Shown here piece by piece: positions 6,716 through 13,355 of a stretch of DNA of 13,355 nucleotides. Numbering within the stretch: position 1 is the first letter of the stretch; each line of letters opens with the position of its first letter. A model generated the notes under the pieces. The model did not search any database, had not been told where the DNA came from, and was given only the letters and a program-made list of their open reading frames with translations. This stretch comes from JAYPLE01 sp047627515 (lineage in GTDB: Bacteria > Bacteroidota > Bacteroidia > Cytophagales > Cyclobacteriaceae): positions 1 to 13,355 of the forward strand of contig JBLHTU010000100.1 of the NCBI GenBank assembly GCA_047627515.1, in the 5' to 3' direction. The position numbers were made by a program, and so were the translations under genes.

Positions 6716-7444
6716 ATGAAATATCCTATGTTAAGAATATCCTCTCTCCTTGTGATCTTGTTTTTTCATCCTGTTTTTACATTTTGCCAGCCCACTCCAG
6801 ACGATTTTGTTCTATTGAATATCGAAATGCTAAGCAGGGCTGAGGTCGGTAAGAAACTACAAGAAGTAAATAAGGCCAAACCAAAATTGGTCGCATTGAA
6901 TGTCCAATATGGTTCAGACAGGGGTGCATCTGATGACCCCTTGGAACAAGCCTTCAAAGAGATCGAAACAGATGTGCTTGGCTATAATCTGAAGGATAAA
7001 AGATTGGGGTCTCATGCTAAGTTTATGCAACATGCAGCTGATTCAGGTATGACACGTCTGGTCGCAGATGTGCGTTTGTGGCCATTGTATTTCATTCCTT
7101 ATCAAAAGAAATTTGGCCAAGTACAAGACCACTTGAGTATGACGGTAGCATCGTATTTAGTGAATGAACTCCCAGACTACGCAGTTGATGGCATTAAAGC
7201 CATCGAATACTTCCCAAAACTCAATTATACTGTTATCAACCTTTCTGAATTTGACCTAAAAAAGCACGGAGACTTGATCAGGGATAATGTTGTATTTGTA
7301 GGCTTTTTGGGCCCCGGTGACGAAGACAAACAATATACGCCACTAAGAGAGGAAAAAGGTGTACCCGAAGGTGTAAAGGATACTTATGGCCTCGAGATAT
7401 TGGTTTATATGGTCAGAACTATCTTGAATGATAGCAGCAAGTAA
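6716..7444 (+). CDS. Secreted CHASE2-domain protein without an output domain
   Basis: The product is 242 residues long. Residues 1-25 form a signal peptide (MKYPMLRISS followed by a hydrophobic core ending near TFCQ). The rest is CHASE2-like: FVLLNIEMLSRAEVGKKLQE with NKAKPKLVALNV, the VVFVGFLGPG strand (192-201), the YTPL segment (207-210) and the closing helix YGLEILVYMVRTIL (225-238). CHASE2 is known as an extracytoplasmic sensor normally followed by three membrane helices and a cyclase, kinase or phosphatase. Here the chain stops right after the sensor helix with NDSSK, so there are no membrane helices and no output. No continuation is readable in the 260 bp that follow. I infer a periplasmic binding or accessory protein, or a degenerate receptor fixed as secreted. 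The ligand is unknown. Confidence 0.75.
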   Translation: MKYPMLRISSLLVILFFHPVFTFCQPTPDDFVLLNIEMLSRAEVGKKLQEVNKAKPKLVALNVQYGSDRGASDDPLEQAFKEIETDVLGYNLKDKRLGSHAKFMQHAADSGMTRLVADVRLWPLYFIPYQKKFGQVQDHLSMTVASYLVNELPDYAVDGIKAIEYFPKLNYTVINLSEFDLKKHGDLIRDNVVFVGFLGPGDEDKQYTPLREEKGVPEGVKDTYGLEILVYMVRTILNDSSK

Positions 7445-7707
7445 TATATCCTCTCTCCTGCGAAGGATTATTGAACTGTTCAGCTACAATCACTCAAATA
7501 ACATAATCCGCGATCAACAAGCATATCTTGCTCAGACGGCATGGACACAAGGCCCGACATAGGCAGTTTACCACTATGAGATTTTTTTTAATTCAAAACA
7601 AAAGTGATAGACTTGTCTTCGTCTCTTCCCAAAAACAACCTGATTGAGTGCAATGATTCTACACTGACTAGCCTCTTTTCAACAAAACAACTTTTTAAAC
7701 TACTCCA

Positions 7708-9120
7708 ATGAAAAATCTCCTTAACGTCTCTCTTGTTATTGTCGGATTTAGCCTTCTGATGGCTTGCAGTGATTCGGACGCTGAACAATTAGTCTTTCCT
7801 ATCTCTGGAAGAGTAATTGATGTTGAAACGGATAAACCAATTGCTGGCGTCACAATCACTATTCTTGATAATGGTCCTTCGGCCATCACGAATAAGAACG
7901 GCGCTTTCAACTTTTCAGATAGTAACCTGGTTGATATCCAAGAAATAAGTATCAGTGGATCGACAGAGCTTGCGGTTTCGATCATTCATCCTGACTATCG
8001 TCCAAAAGAAATTAACCTCCCTTTGAATGGTCAGACCTCAATCAAAATCAGTTCGAAGGACGCATCAGTCTATTCCTACCATAGACCTGTTCAGATAAGT
8101 GACGGCCTCACTACAGGGACACTAGAAGACGTGAATTTAGATCCCCTATTTATTCAAGGCATGATGAACAATCTGTACAGTGAATCCTACAAAGAGGTAC
8201 ACAGTGTGCTAGTCTACAAGAGTGGAAAGCTAGTCCTAGAGGAATACTACTTTGGCAACAATGATACTATCCAATTTGAAAACGGCATCAAAGTAGACAA
8301 TACACCTGCTCCTATTCAATGGTCTAGAACAGAAAAGCACTATGTGGCTTCTGTTAATAAAGCATTGACTTCAACCGTTATTGGGATAGCTTTAGATCAA
8401 CACAATGTGGCTATCACTGATAGGATATCTCCTTATCTACCGCAATATTCCGAGTACTTCACTGATCCAAATAAAGGCGATCTTGACTTTGAAGATTGCT
8501 TGACAATGACCGCTGGGTTTACTTGGGATGAATGGAGTTCTAATGACTTAGCACTACTATGGGCATCTGACGAATTTGGTGACTTTCTACTAAGTAGAAA
8601 TAATCTAGGCGCTCAATCCGAATGGAGATACAACAGCGCGCTGCCCAACTTGATGCTCAAGGCCATTGATGAAATGGTCGAAGGAAATGTACGTGACTGG
8701 GCTGATCAAAACTTTTATCAGAAACTTGGCATTACGGATTACAATTGGCAATCTCAACCAGATGGCTATCCTGAAGGCTCCGCCCGCATGTTTATTCGAC
8801 CAAGGGACATGCTCAAAGTAGGTATTACTTACTTGAATGGTGGTGTATGGAACGGTGAACAAGTTATTCCCTCCAGTTGGGTAGATGCTTGTTTTGAATC
8901 CAAGGTTCCTGCTGGTGATTACAGCTACTATTTTTGGCTAAGAACACTTGATGGCGTGACTTACTTATCAGCCGATGGTGATGGAGGAAATTATATTAAC
9001 ATATTTCCTGAGCAGGATATGGTGGTTGTATTCACCCAAGGACTTTATCTAAAATGGCCAACTTACGTTAATCAAGCAGATGATATGATGAAAAACTATA
9101 TCTTCCCCGCACTGAACTGA
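7708..9120 (+). CDS. Lipoprotein serine hydrolase (class C beta-lactamase fold) with N-terminal carboxypeptidase-regulatory-like domain
   Basis: The signal peptide ends in lipobox LMAC (Cys20), followed by acidic SDSDAEQ, which resembles the surface-export signal of Bacteroidota lipoproteins. Residues 32-112 are a carboxypeptidase-regulatory-like beta-sandwich (ISGRVIDVETDKPIAGVTIT, TNKNGAFNFSD). Residues 150-465 are a class C beta-lactamase/DD-peptidase fold: the nucleophile motif SVNK (Ser215, Lys218), WRYNSALPNLM with Tyr308 in place of the YxN motif, and DGDGGN (423-428) before INIFPEQDMVVVFT as the third motif. Members of this group hydrolyse esters, peptides or lactams, and drug resistance should not be assumed. 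The product is probably anchored on the outer membrane, facing outward. The 263 bp before it hold no readable gene and the start is fixed by the signal peptide. It is followed by remnants, so it is likely transcribed alone. Confidence 0.88.
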   Translation: MKNLLNVSLVIVGFSLLMACSDSDAEQLVFPISGRVIDVETDKPIAGVTITILDNGPSAITNKNGAFNFSDSNLVDIQEISISGSTELAVSIIHPDYRPKEINLPLNGQTSIKISSKDASVYSYHRPVQISDGLTTGTLEDVNLDPLFIQGMMNNLYSESYKEVHSVLVYKSGKLVLEEYYFGNNDTIQFENGIKVDNTPAPIQWSRTEKHYVASVNKALTSTVIGIALDQHNVAITDRISPYLPQYSEYFTDPNKGDLDFEDCLTMTAGFTWDEWSSNDLALLWASDEFGDFLLSRNNLGAQSEWRYNSALPNLMLKAIDEMVEGNVRDWADQNFYQKLGITDYNWQSQPDGYPEGSARMFIRPRDMLKVGITYLNGGVWNGEQVIPSSWVDACFESKVPAGDYSYYFWLRTLDGVTYLSADGDGGNYINIFPEQDMVVVFTQGLYLKWPTYVNQADDMMKNYIFPALN

Positions 9121-9125
9121 TCACG

Positions 9126-9293
9126 AACTACAAGCCTTATGAAAGGCCCCCATACTGGAAGCAATGGCAACAAAAACGACAGTCTAATAAGGAAGTGCTC
9201 TTCAAAAAAGATCTTTCAATAAGATCTTTCATTTACCTTCAGCTACTTCTATTCTTGGCAATTATTCACTTATCATTTGACCGCTCTATATAG
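9126..9293 (+). other. Open frame without a start codon, one predicted membrane helix
   Basis: The frame 9126-9290 reads NYKPYERPPYWKQWQQKRQS and then a hydrophobic run SFIYLQLLLFLAIIHLSF before TAG 9291-9293. There is no ATG or GTG in the frame, and it begins just after the stop of the serine hydrolase. The basic-then-hydrophobic composition looks protein-like, so it may be another remnant, but I do not recognise it. It could also be chance in AT-rich DNA. Confidence 0.25.
9207..9229 (+). terminator. Palindromic hairpin after the serine hydrolase gene
   Basis: AAAGATCTT (9207-9215) and AAGATCTTT (9221-9229) form a 9-bp inverted repeat with loop TCAAT, 87 bp after the serine hydrolase stop. 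Because each arm is itself nearly palindromic, it also reads as a 13-bp tandem repeat (AAGATCTTTCAAT then AAGATCTTTCATT). The stem is AT-rich and only a weak T-run follows, so termination is possible but not strong. Confidence 0.3.
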
Positions 9294-9301
9294 CTGGCTA
9301 T

Positions 9302-9646
9302 TCAATTATTAAACATCAATGCAAAGAGATTTTGTACGTCGACTACCAAGGCTTGAATACAGAGGAAATCCTTAAAGTGATGGACGATGCAACTGAATTT
9401 GCACTGAAAGAAAATCGCCAGATGTTATGACTCTCAAATATGGCCGAAGTTTTCGCTGTGCCTGCAGTGGTAGATCGTGCAAAGGAAAGTGCAAAGAAAA
9501 CCGCACACCTCACCATCAAAAGAGCTGCTGTCGGCATTGTAGGAGCAAAAAAAGTACTCTTCAACGCATTCAACAGATTTACTGGAGGTAAAGCCAAAGC
9601 GTTTGAAAAGGTAGAGGAAGCAAAGGAGCGGTTAGTCAACGACTGA
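9302..9646 (+). pseudogene. SpoIIAA/STAS-like small protein, interrupted by an in-frame TGA
   Basis: Both halves are in the same frame. The first part (9302-9427) reads SIIKHQCKEILYVDYQGLNT and ends ENRQML. Next comes TGA at 9428-9430, and then (9431-9643) LSNMAEVFAVPAVV with DRAKESAKKTAHLTIKRAA, VGIVGAKKVLFNAFNRFTGG and EKVEEAKERLVND. This is one continuous small STAS/SpoIIAA-like fold of about 115 residues, a type common in Bacteroidota, with one sense codon replaced by a stop. The usual ATG start is also absent: ATT codons sit where it should be. An ATG at 9440 could give a 68-residue C-terminal piece, which covers only half the fold. I read it as a recently inactivated gene, because the rest of the sequence is well preserved. 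Confidence 0.75.
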
Positions 9647-9724
9647 TCGCAATAGGAAAGACTACACAAGAGACACTTGTCATATCTAGACGTCAAAAGG
9701 TAGGATGTGCCACTTTGGGAAGAT

Positions 9725-9757
9725 AGTCTGCTACACCCCTAAGCAAACAAGCAGACT
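9725..9757. repeat. Inverted repeat upstream of the sigma cluster
   Basis: AGTCTGCT (9725-9732) and AGCAGACT (9750-9757) are perfect 8-bp inverted arms with a 17-bp spacer. The repeat lies 82 bp before the start of the membrane protein that leads the ECF sigma cluster. It could be a hairpin ending the upstream locus or a protein-binding site. Neither a T-run nor a promoter motif decides between these. Confidence 0.35.
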
Positions 9758-9838
9758 CGGGAGATAAGCCCACCGATACTAAATAAATATTGACACAGCG
9801 TGTAATAATTTTTGACTTCCGCCACTAAACAGGAAAAG

Positions 9839-10300
9839 ATGAAAATTATGACACTCAAAAATGCGTTTAACTATTTTGAAAGCTTAGTATCAAAGACGAG
9901 TAAAAAATCTGAAAGAAAGGTTTACCAAGAATTCATTCGGATAATAACTAGTTTAGAGAAGAGGGATCTATCAGAAACTGAAATTCAATCAGTAGAGACA
10001 CAGCTTGACGCCCTGGATCTAAATTCAACTTCAGCAAACACTAGAAAATATTTCAAAAAAGCGCTTGAGCAGTTCAAAAAATACTTGAAAGAGACATTTT
10101 CTTTAACTACCAAAGCGTACTACGCCGAAATGGGTACAGCACTAGGAATGTCTTTTGGGGTTATGTTTGGACTTGTGTTCCTATCGAGTTTTGAACGTTC
10201 GATGGGATTGTCTTTAGGTATGATGGTCGGGATGTTTATCGGCTTAATTATCGGTCGTCAGATGGATTCTCAAGCTGAAGCTGCTGGCAATATGATATAA
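9839..10300 (+). CDS. Two-helix membrane protein leading the ECF sigma cluster
   Basis: The product is 153 residues from ATG 9839, chosen because a purine-rich AGGAAAAG lies directly upstream; a TTG at 9812 would only add nine residues. The first 90 residues are charged and helical (KSERKVYQEFIRIITSLEKR, LDALDLNSTS, YFKKALEQFKKYLKE) and probably cytoplasmic. Two membrane helices follow at about 98-116 and 121-139, both rich in small residues spaced for helix packing (GTALGMSFGVMFG, GLSLGMMVGMFIGLIIG). The function is unknown. Its position 32 bp before an ECF sigma gene and the tight downstream overlap point to one operon, so it may take part in sensing or membrane stress signalling. I have no named family for it. 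Confidence 0.75.
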   Translation: MKIMTLKNAFNYFESLVSKTSKKSERKVYQEFIRIITSLEKRDLSETEIQSVETQLDALDLNSTSANTRKYFKKALEQFKKYLKETFSLTTKAYYAEMGTALGMSFGVMFGLVFLSSFERSMGLSLGMMVGMFIGLIIGRQMDSQAEAAGNMI

Positions 10301-10332
10301 AAAGTCTTTGATTAAGTGATTAAACAAGAAGA

Positions 10333-10824
10333 GTGAGTAGCGATTTTTATACATCATCCATTTTACCCTATGCGGCAATTATCATCAAGATATGTAGAGC
10401 ATATACCAACACACAAGAAGATTTCGAAGATTATTATCAAGAAGTGTGCTTACAAATCTGGAAAAGCAGAAACAACTTCCGCGGGGATTCTGAATGGTCT
10501 ACCTGGGTCTATAGGCTGTCTCTGAATGTAAGTATGACCTTACTGAAGAAAAAGAAAAACAACCATCAGCATTTTGCTTCTGATTACTTACCGGCAGAAC
10601 TAACAGAAGAACCTCCCGCTTTTGCAGATGAATCTCTAGACCAACTTTATAATGCCATTAGGCAGCTTTCGGAAATAGATAGAGGTGTCATACTACTGTA
10701 CTTAGAAGAGAAGTCATACCAAGAAATTGCTGATATCATCGGTAGCAACCCTAACAACATTGGAGTGCGTATAAAACGAATTAAAGAACGGCTAAAAAAA
10801 TTATTAGATGGAAAAATCAATTGA
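10333..10824 (+). CDS. ECF-type RNA polymerase sigma factor
   Basis: The product is 163 residues with GTG as start codon; an in-frame TAA at 10321 excludes a longer form, and the next ATG would remove much of region 2. Region 2 contains FEDYYQEVCLQIWKSR and WSTWVYRLSLNV, the core-polymerase-binding and -10-recognition segments. Region 4 contains LYLEEKSYQEIADIIGSNPN followed by NIGVRIKRIKERLKKLL, the helix-turn-helix that reads the -35 element. The linker has the usual acidic composition. The 17-bp overlap with the next membrane-protein gene is typical of sigma and anti-sigma pairs. It likely directs RNA polymerase to a small regulon, probably including its own operon. The signal is not readable. 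Confidence 0.92.
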   Translation: MSSDFYTSSILPYAAIIIKICRAYTNTQEDFEDYYQEVCLQIWKSRNNFRGDSEWSTWVYRLSLNVSMTLLKKKKNNHQHFASDYLPAELTEEPPAFADESLDQLYNAIRQLSEIDRGVILLYLEEKSYQEIADIIGSNPNNIGVRIKRIKERLKKLLDGKIN

Positions 10825-11464
10825 ATCAATTTGGAAGGAGGGCTTTCTAAATAGCAAGGAATTCATTGCTCCCAAACTGAATAACCTCTACAATAAAAAG
10901 TCTGAACACATCGTAGATAAGTTCACTCGAGTGTTCAAAATAAACCTAATTGCCATTGTAGCAGGGTCCTTTTTCGTAATGGCGATGGCTTGGGCAGTAG
11001 ATATCCCATATATGGGAGTTGGTCTTTTTGTCTTGGCAAATACGCTCGCGTTTATTAATTCCAAATTAATGAAAGGGCTAGGAGAAATTGACAAAAATGT
11101 GAATAGTTATCAGTACCTGAAAACTTTTGACAGTTGGTTGAAAGAAATGATTGCATACAATCAAAAATTTGCTCGTGTCTTTTACCCTTTTGCAATCTTA
11201 TCCGTTGCAGCTGGTTTCTGGTTCGGCTCATTTGGAGGAGACATACCAGGCGATATGTTGGTAAATGAACTTATGATCTCATTTCCAGAAATGATATTGC
11301 TGTTCGGTTTTCCCCTTTACTTATGTTTAGGTTTGATTTTGACCATGGCTGTATTGGCTTTTTCAGCTGGTAGGATTTACAAATGGGATTTGAATATAGT
11401 CTACGGACGCCTATTTAAGAAACTAGATGAAATATTAGCAGATATGGAAGAACTAAGAGTCTGA
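10808..11464 (+). CDS. Four-helix membrane protein overlapping the sigma gene, candidate anti-sigma factor
   Basis: The product is 218 residues. A cytoplasmic N-terminal segment (IWKEGFLNSKEFIAPKLNNL, residues 8-27) precedes predicted membrane helices at about 46-64, 68-84, 124-141 and 162-186, and the C-terminal tail is amphipathic (RLFKKLDEILADMEEL). It starts 17 bp inside the end of the ECF sigma gene, which implies translational coupling. In Bacteroidota such partners of ECF sigma factors are usually anti-sigma factors, and the short N-terminal segment would be the sigma-binding part. It lacks the zinc-binding HxxxCxxC motif of ZAS anti-sigma factors, so the assignment is by context and topology, not by motif. 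Confidence 0.7.
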   Translation: MEKSIESIWKEGFLNSKEFIAPKLNNLYNKKSEHIVDKFTRVFKINLIAIVAGSFFVMAMAWAVDIPYMGVGLFVLANTLAFINSKLMKGLGEIDKNVNSYQYLKTFDSWLKEMIAYNQKFARVFYPFAILSVAAGFWFGSFGGDIPGDMLVNELMISFPEMILLFGFPLYLCLGLILTMAVLAFSAGRIYKWDLNIVYGRLFKKLDEILADMEELRV

Positions 11465-11491
11465 TGTTCAGCTTATTGGCACTTAATAACA

Positions 11492-11578
11492 ATGGCTGAT
11501 GAAAAACTTAGCTACTACCAACTCTGTTTCGAGAAAGCCTCCCGCGCCAAGGAATCCATGTACCATAAATTACCATGA
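11492..11578 (+). other. Short open frame of 28 codons, possible remnant
   Basis: ATG 11492 opens MADEKLSYYQLCFEKASRAK and ends HKLP before TGA 11576. The composition is protein-like (helical, charged) and resembles the first helix of a larger protein, but it is too short to classify and no continuation is seen in the next 70 bp. It may be a relic or chance. Confidence 0.25.
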
Positions 11579-11674
11579 TGGACTTGATCCTTTGAAAGTA
11601 GGCTAGAACAGTAACGCGCTCATCAATCCTGCGTTCAATACTACAGTGGCATGTACAATCAAAGAACTAATGAA

Positions 11675-12034
11675 ATGAAAGTAGAGTCATTTAATAATCG
11701 ATTAGACTTCGAGGGCGATAGAATTGTAACACAGGTAATTGTAGAATCTTCCTTTTCAAAGGAAATTAGAATGCTTTTGAAGCGCGGTCAAACTATGAAA
11801 GAGCATCAAGCGCCCTTCCCAATTCTTATTCATATTTTGGAAGGGACCATAGAGTTTGGAGTTCATGGAGCCATCCATCCACTACAAAAAGGAGCCATTA
11901 TTACTTTAGAAGGTAAGATTCCCCATTCTCTAACAGCACTAGAAGATAGTGTTGTTCGCTTAACACTTTCGAAACTTGATCACGCTGAACGCATCGACAA
12001 GGTTGTTGAAGACGCTAGCAAATCACCTGCATGA
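11675..12034 (+). CDS. Small cupin-domain protein
   Basis: The product is 119 residues from ATG 11675 (MKVESFNNRLDF), chosen because cupins of this type start there; an upstream in-frame ATG at 11651 would add eight residues. The single cupin barrel shows the first motif around KEHQAPFPILIHILEGTIEF with only one clear His, and a second motif ending in GKIPHSLTALED, with the His of the barrel mouth. The second His of the classical motif is missing, so metal binding may be weak or altered. The C terminus is SVVRLTLSKLDHAERIDKVV. Its TGA overlaps the ATG of the truncated haemoglobin gene (ATGA), so the two are co-translated. I infer a role linked to heme, nitric oxide or oxygen handling. The substrate is unknown. 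Confidence 0.85.
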   Translation: MKVESFNNRLDFEGDRIVTQVIVESSFSKEIRMLLKRGQTMKEHQAPFPILIHILEGTIEFGVHGAIHPLQKGAIITLEGKIPHSLTALEDSVVRLTLSKLDHAERIDKVVEDASKSPA

Positions 12035-12438
12035 GCACTATCCAAAATCGAAAAGATATAAGTCTATTGGTACATGTTTTTTATGCCAAAATTAGGAAAG
12101 ATGAATTATTGGGGCCCATTTTTAATGGGCACATTCCAAATGAAAATTGGGCAGAGCATCTCAGTAAACTCACAGATTTTTGGGAAACAAATCTGTTTGG
12201 AGTGGCCACATTCAAAGGAAACCCATCCGCGAAACATATAAATGTAGATGCAAATTTGAACCATACAATTGAGCAGGCTCATTTTGGGAAATGGTTGCAG
12301 CTTTGGTTTGAGACCATCGACGAACTATATGAAGGAACACTTGCTATCAAAGCAAAGGAATCTGCTCGAAAAATGTCCACCGGACAATTTTTGATGATTT
12401 GGAAAAATAGACCTACAAACAAAAAGAATCTTACATAA
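12031..12438 (+). CDS. Group III truncated haemoglobin
   Basis: The product has 135 residues, the usual size for a 2-over-2 globin. It opens with RKDISLLVHVFYAKIRKDEL and LGPIFNGHIP; the FY pair fits the B10 tyrosine region. ENWAEHLSKLTDFWETNLFG and the following F-helix region NLNHTIEQAHFGKWLQLWFE supply the probable proximal histidine, with the HFGKWL signature of group III. The C terminus has KESARKMSTGQFLMIW. Group III globins bind O2 and NO with high affinity, and some are linked to NO detoxification or redox chemistry; the physiological role here is inferred only. The start overlaps the cupin stop by four bases. Confidence 0.92.
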   Translation: MSTIQNRKDISLLVHVFYAKIRKDELLGPIFNGHIPNENWAEHLSKLTDFWETNLFGVATFKGNPSAKHINVDANLNHTIEQAHFGKWLQLWFETIDELYEGTLAIKAKESARKMSTGQFLMIWKNRPTNKKNLT

Positions 12439-12527
12439 ATCATAACGCTATTCGAGAAGCTACGAATGTTCAATTACCTTTTTAGGGCACTATCTTGAAT
12501 AAATAAATCACTTAGCACTTATCATAT

Positions 12528-13355
12528 ATGAAGCATATAACACACTTATCGGTTCTCTGCCTTTTACTTATTTCATGCCAAAATTCAACTGATAATAGCC
12601 CCAGTCTCATTGCCCCATTTGGTGAACAACCCTCCATATCGACTAATGTATCTGGTGAGATTCAGGTAGTTTTTGGCAATAAAGAATCAATATACTATTC
12701 CAGCTCTGAGGATCAGGGGAAATCTTTTAGTCAGCCATCACTAGTGGCAAAACTTGAAGGGCTCGTACTTGGACATTCAAGTGGCCCGTCGATTGTTAGC
12801 ACAGCCACATCGACAGTGATTACAGCTCCTGACACGCTGGGTAATCTTTATGCTTGGACACGCTCGAATGATATGCAAACTTGGTCTGGACCATTTCAAA
12901 TAAATGACGTTGAAAAATCTGCTGGGGAATCCCTTTCTGACATTACGGCCACACCAGATGGAAATTTGTACAGCGTTTGGATTGACACCCGGCTCCTTGA
13001 GGAAAATAATCACAAAGAACATTCAGCTTCGACATCCGAAACCCATACTGCCCTACCTGCGCCTAAAATTGAAGAGGATTTAGATGAAATGACACCTATT
13101 GGCATCACAAAGGGAGAACTATACAAGCAAATTGGGAATGTCCCACAAAATGCACGATTATCATTCCATGCAGACGACGAGGGAAATCTATATTGGGTGC
13201 TTTTCGATCAGAATAAAACAGTACTAAGAGCAGAGAATTTTGAAGAGTACAAAAAATTCCGTGAACGTAATGGTGGAAAGGTCAAACAAAAAGGAAAAAT
13301 CTATCTTTCTTCATCCGCAGACGAAGGAAAAACATGGTCAAAAAGTAGACAAATT
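12528..13355 (+). CDS. Sialidase-fold (BNR repeat) lipoprotein, 3' end outside the window
   Basis: The frame is open from ATG 12528 to the right edge (276 codons). Residues 1-17 are a signal peptide with lipobox LISC (Cys17). IYYSSSEDQGKSFSQP (about 55-70) and KIYLSSSADEGKTWS (257-271) are Asp-box/BNR repeats of a beta-propeller. Between them GHSSGPSI, VITAPDTLGNLYAWTR and VWIDTR (150-155) match the exo-alpha-sialidase superfamily. Residues 156-256 form an insert, with a His/Ser/Glu-rich part and then RLSFHADDEGNLYWVLFD. The catalytic Asp/Glu/Arg set cannot be assigned without the C-terminal half. The product is probably a surface or periplasmic glycan- or peptide-binding protein or hydrolase. 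True sialidase activity is not established. Confidence 0.85.
   Translation, partial: MKHITHLSVLCLLLISCQNSTDNSPSLIAPFGEQPSISTNVSGEIQVVFGNKESIYYSSSEDQGKSFSQPSLVAKLEGLVLGHSSGPSIVSTATSTVITAPDTLGNLYAWTRSNDMQTWSGPFQINDVEKSAGESLSDITATPDGNLYSVWIDTRLLEENNHKEHSASTSETHTALPAPKIEEDLDEMTPIGITKGELYKQIGNVPQNARLSFHADDEGNLYWVLFDQNKTVLRAENFEEYKKFRERNGGKVKQKGKIYLSSSADEGKTWSKSRQI

Noticed and set aside
7445..7707. Possible output domain of the CHASE2 protein
   Set aside because: All three forward frames carry stops and show no membrane helices or cyclase/kinase motifs.
7708..9120. Antibiotic-resistance beta-lactamase
   Set aside because: The fold is shared by many esterases and peptidases, and the N-terminal domain and motif variants do not support a resistance role.
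9343..9696. Minus-strand open frame of 117 codons
   Set aside because: It is antisense to the SpoIIAA-like gene, which has clear sense-strand homology.
9790..9812. TTGACA followed by a TTTTTG stretch as promoter of the sigma cluster
   Set aside because: The spacing does not fit the Bacteroidota TTG / TAnnTTTG pattern well, so I did not list it as a feature.

Overview
The window looks like chromosomal DNA from a Bacteroidota bacterium, probably of the Cytophagales type. It is AT-rich, most genes lack strong Shine-Dalgarno sites, and it carries lipoprotein signal peptides on secreted enzymes, a NrtR/AraR-like Nudix regulator, an ECF sigma factor paired with a membrane partner, and a cupin followed by a group III truncated haemoglobin. 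The genus cannot be named from this sequence alone.

Layout from left to right: (1) the 3' part of a DUF885-type metallopeptidase that enters from the left edge; (2) a decayed NAD(P)H-binding oxidoreductase gene; (3) a VOC (glyoxalase-fold) protein; (4) a minus-strand Nudix-domain transcriptional regulator, divergent from (5) a lipoprotein glycoside hydrolase of family GH3, with a nested inverted repeat between them; (6) about 870 bp without an intact gene, holding remnants of a PepSY-type membrane protein and of an amidohydrolase; (7) a small P-loop kinase-like protein; (8) a secreted stand-alone CHASE2-domain protein; (9) a lipoprotein serine hydrolase (class C beta-lactamase fold) with an N-terminal carboxypeptidase-regulatory-like domain; (10) a SpoIIAA/STAS-like small gene broken by an in-frame TGA; (11) a three-gene cluster of a two-helix membrane protein, an ECF sigma factor and a four-helix membrane protein overlapping the sigma gene; (12) a cupin and a truncated haemoglobin joined by an ATGA overlap; (13) the 5' part of a sialidase-fold (BNR repeat) lipoprotein that leaves at the right edge.

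Two things stand out. First, the Nudix regulator has lost the catalytic residues of its Nudix box and faces the GH3 gene across a 55-bp element made of two nested, concentric 9-bp inverted repeats. This fits a sugar-sensing repressor or activator of the hydrolase. Second, at least four genes have decayed by frameshift or nonsense mutation and lie between intact ones, so the apparently empty intergenic stretches are largely gene remnants. I saw no tRNA, rRNA, CRISPR array or insertion sequence. No complete new defence or mobile system is evident. The best candidates for undescribed biology are the CHASE2-only secreted protein and the membrane-protein/sigma/membrane-protein cluster.
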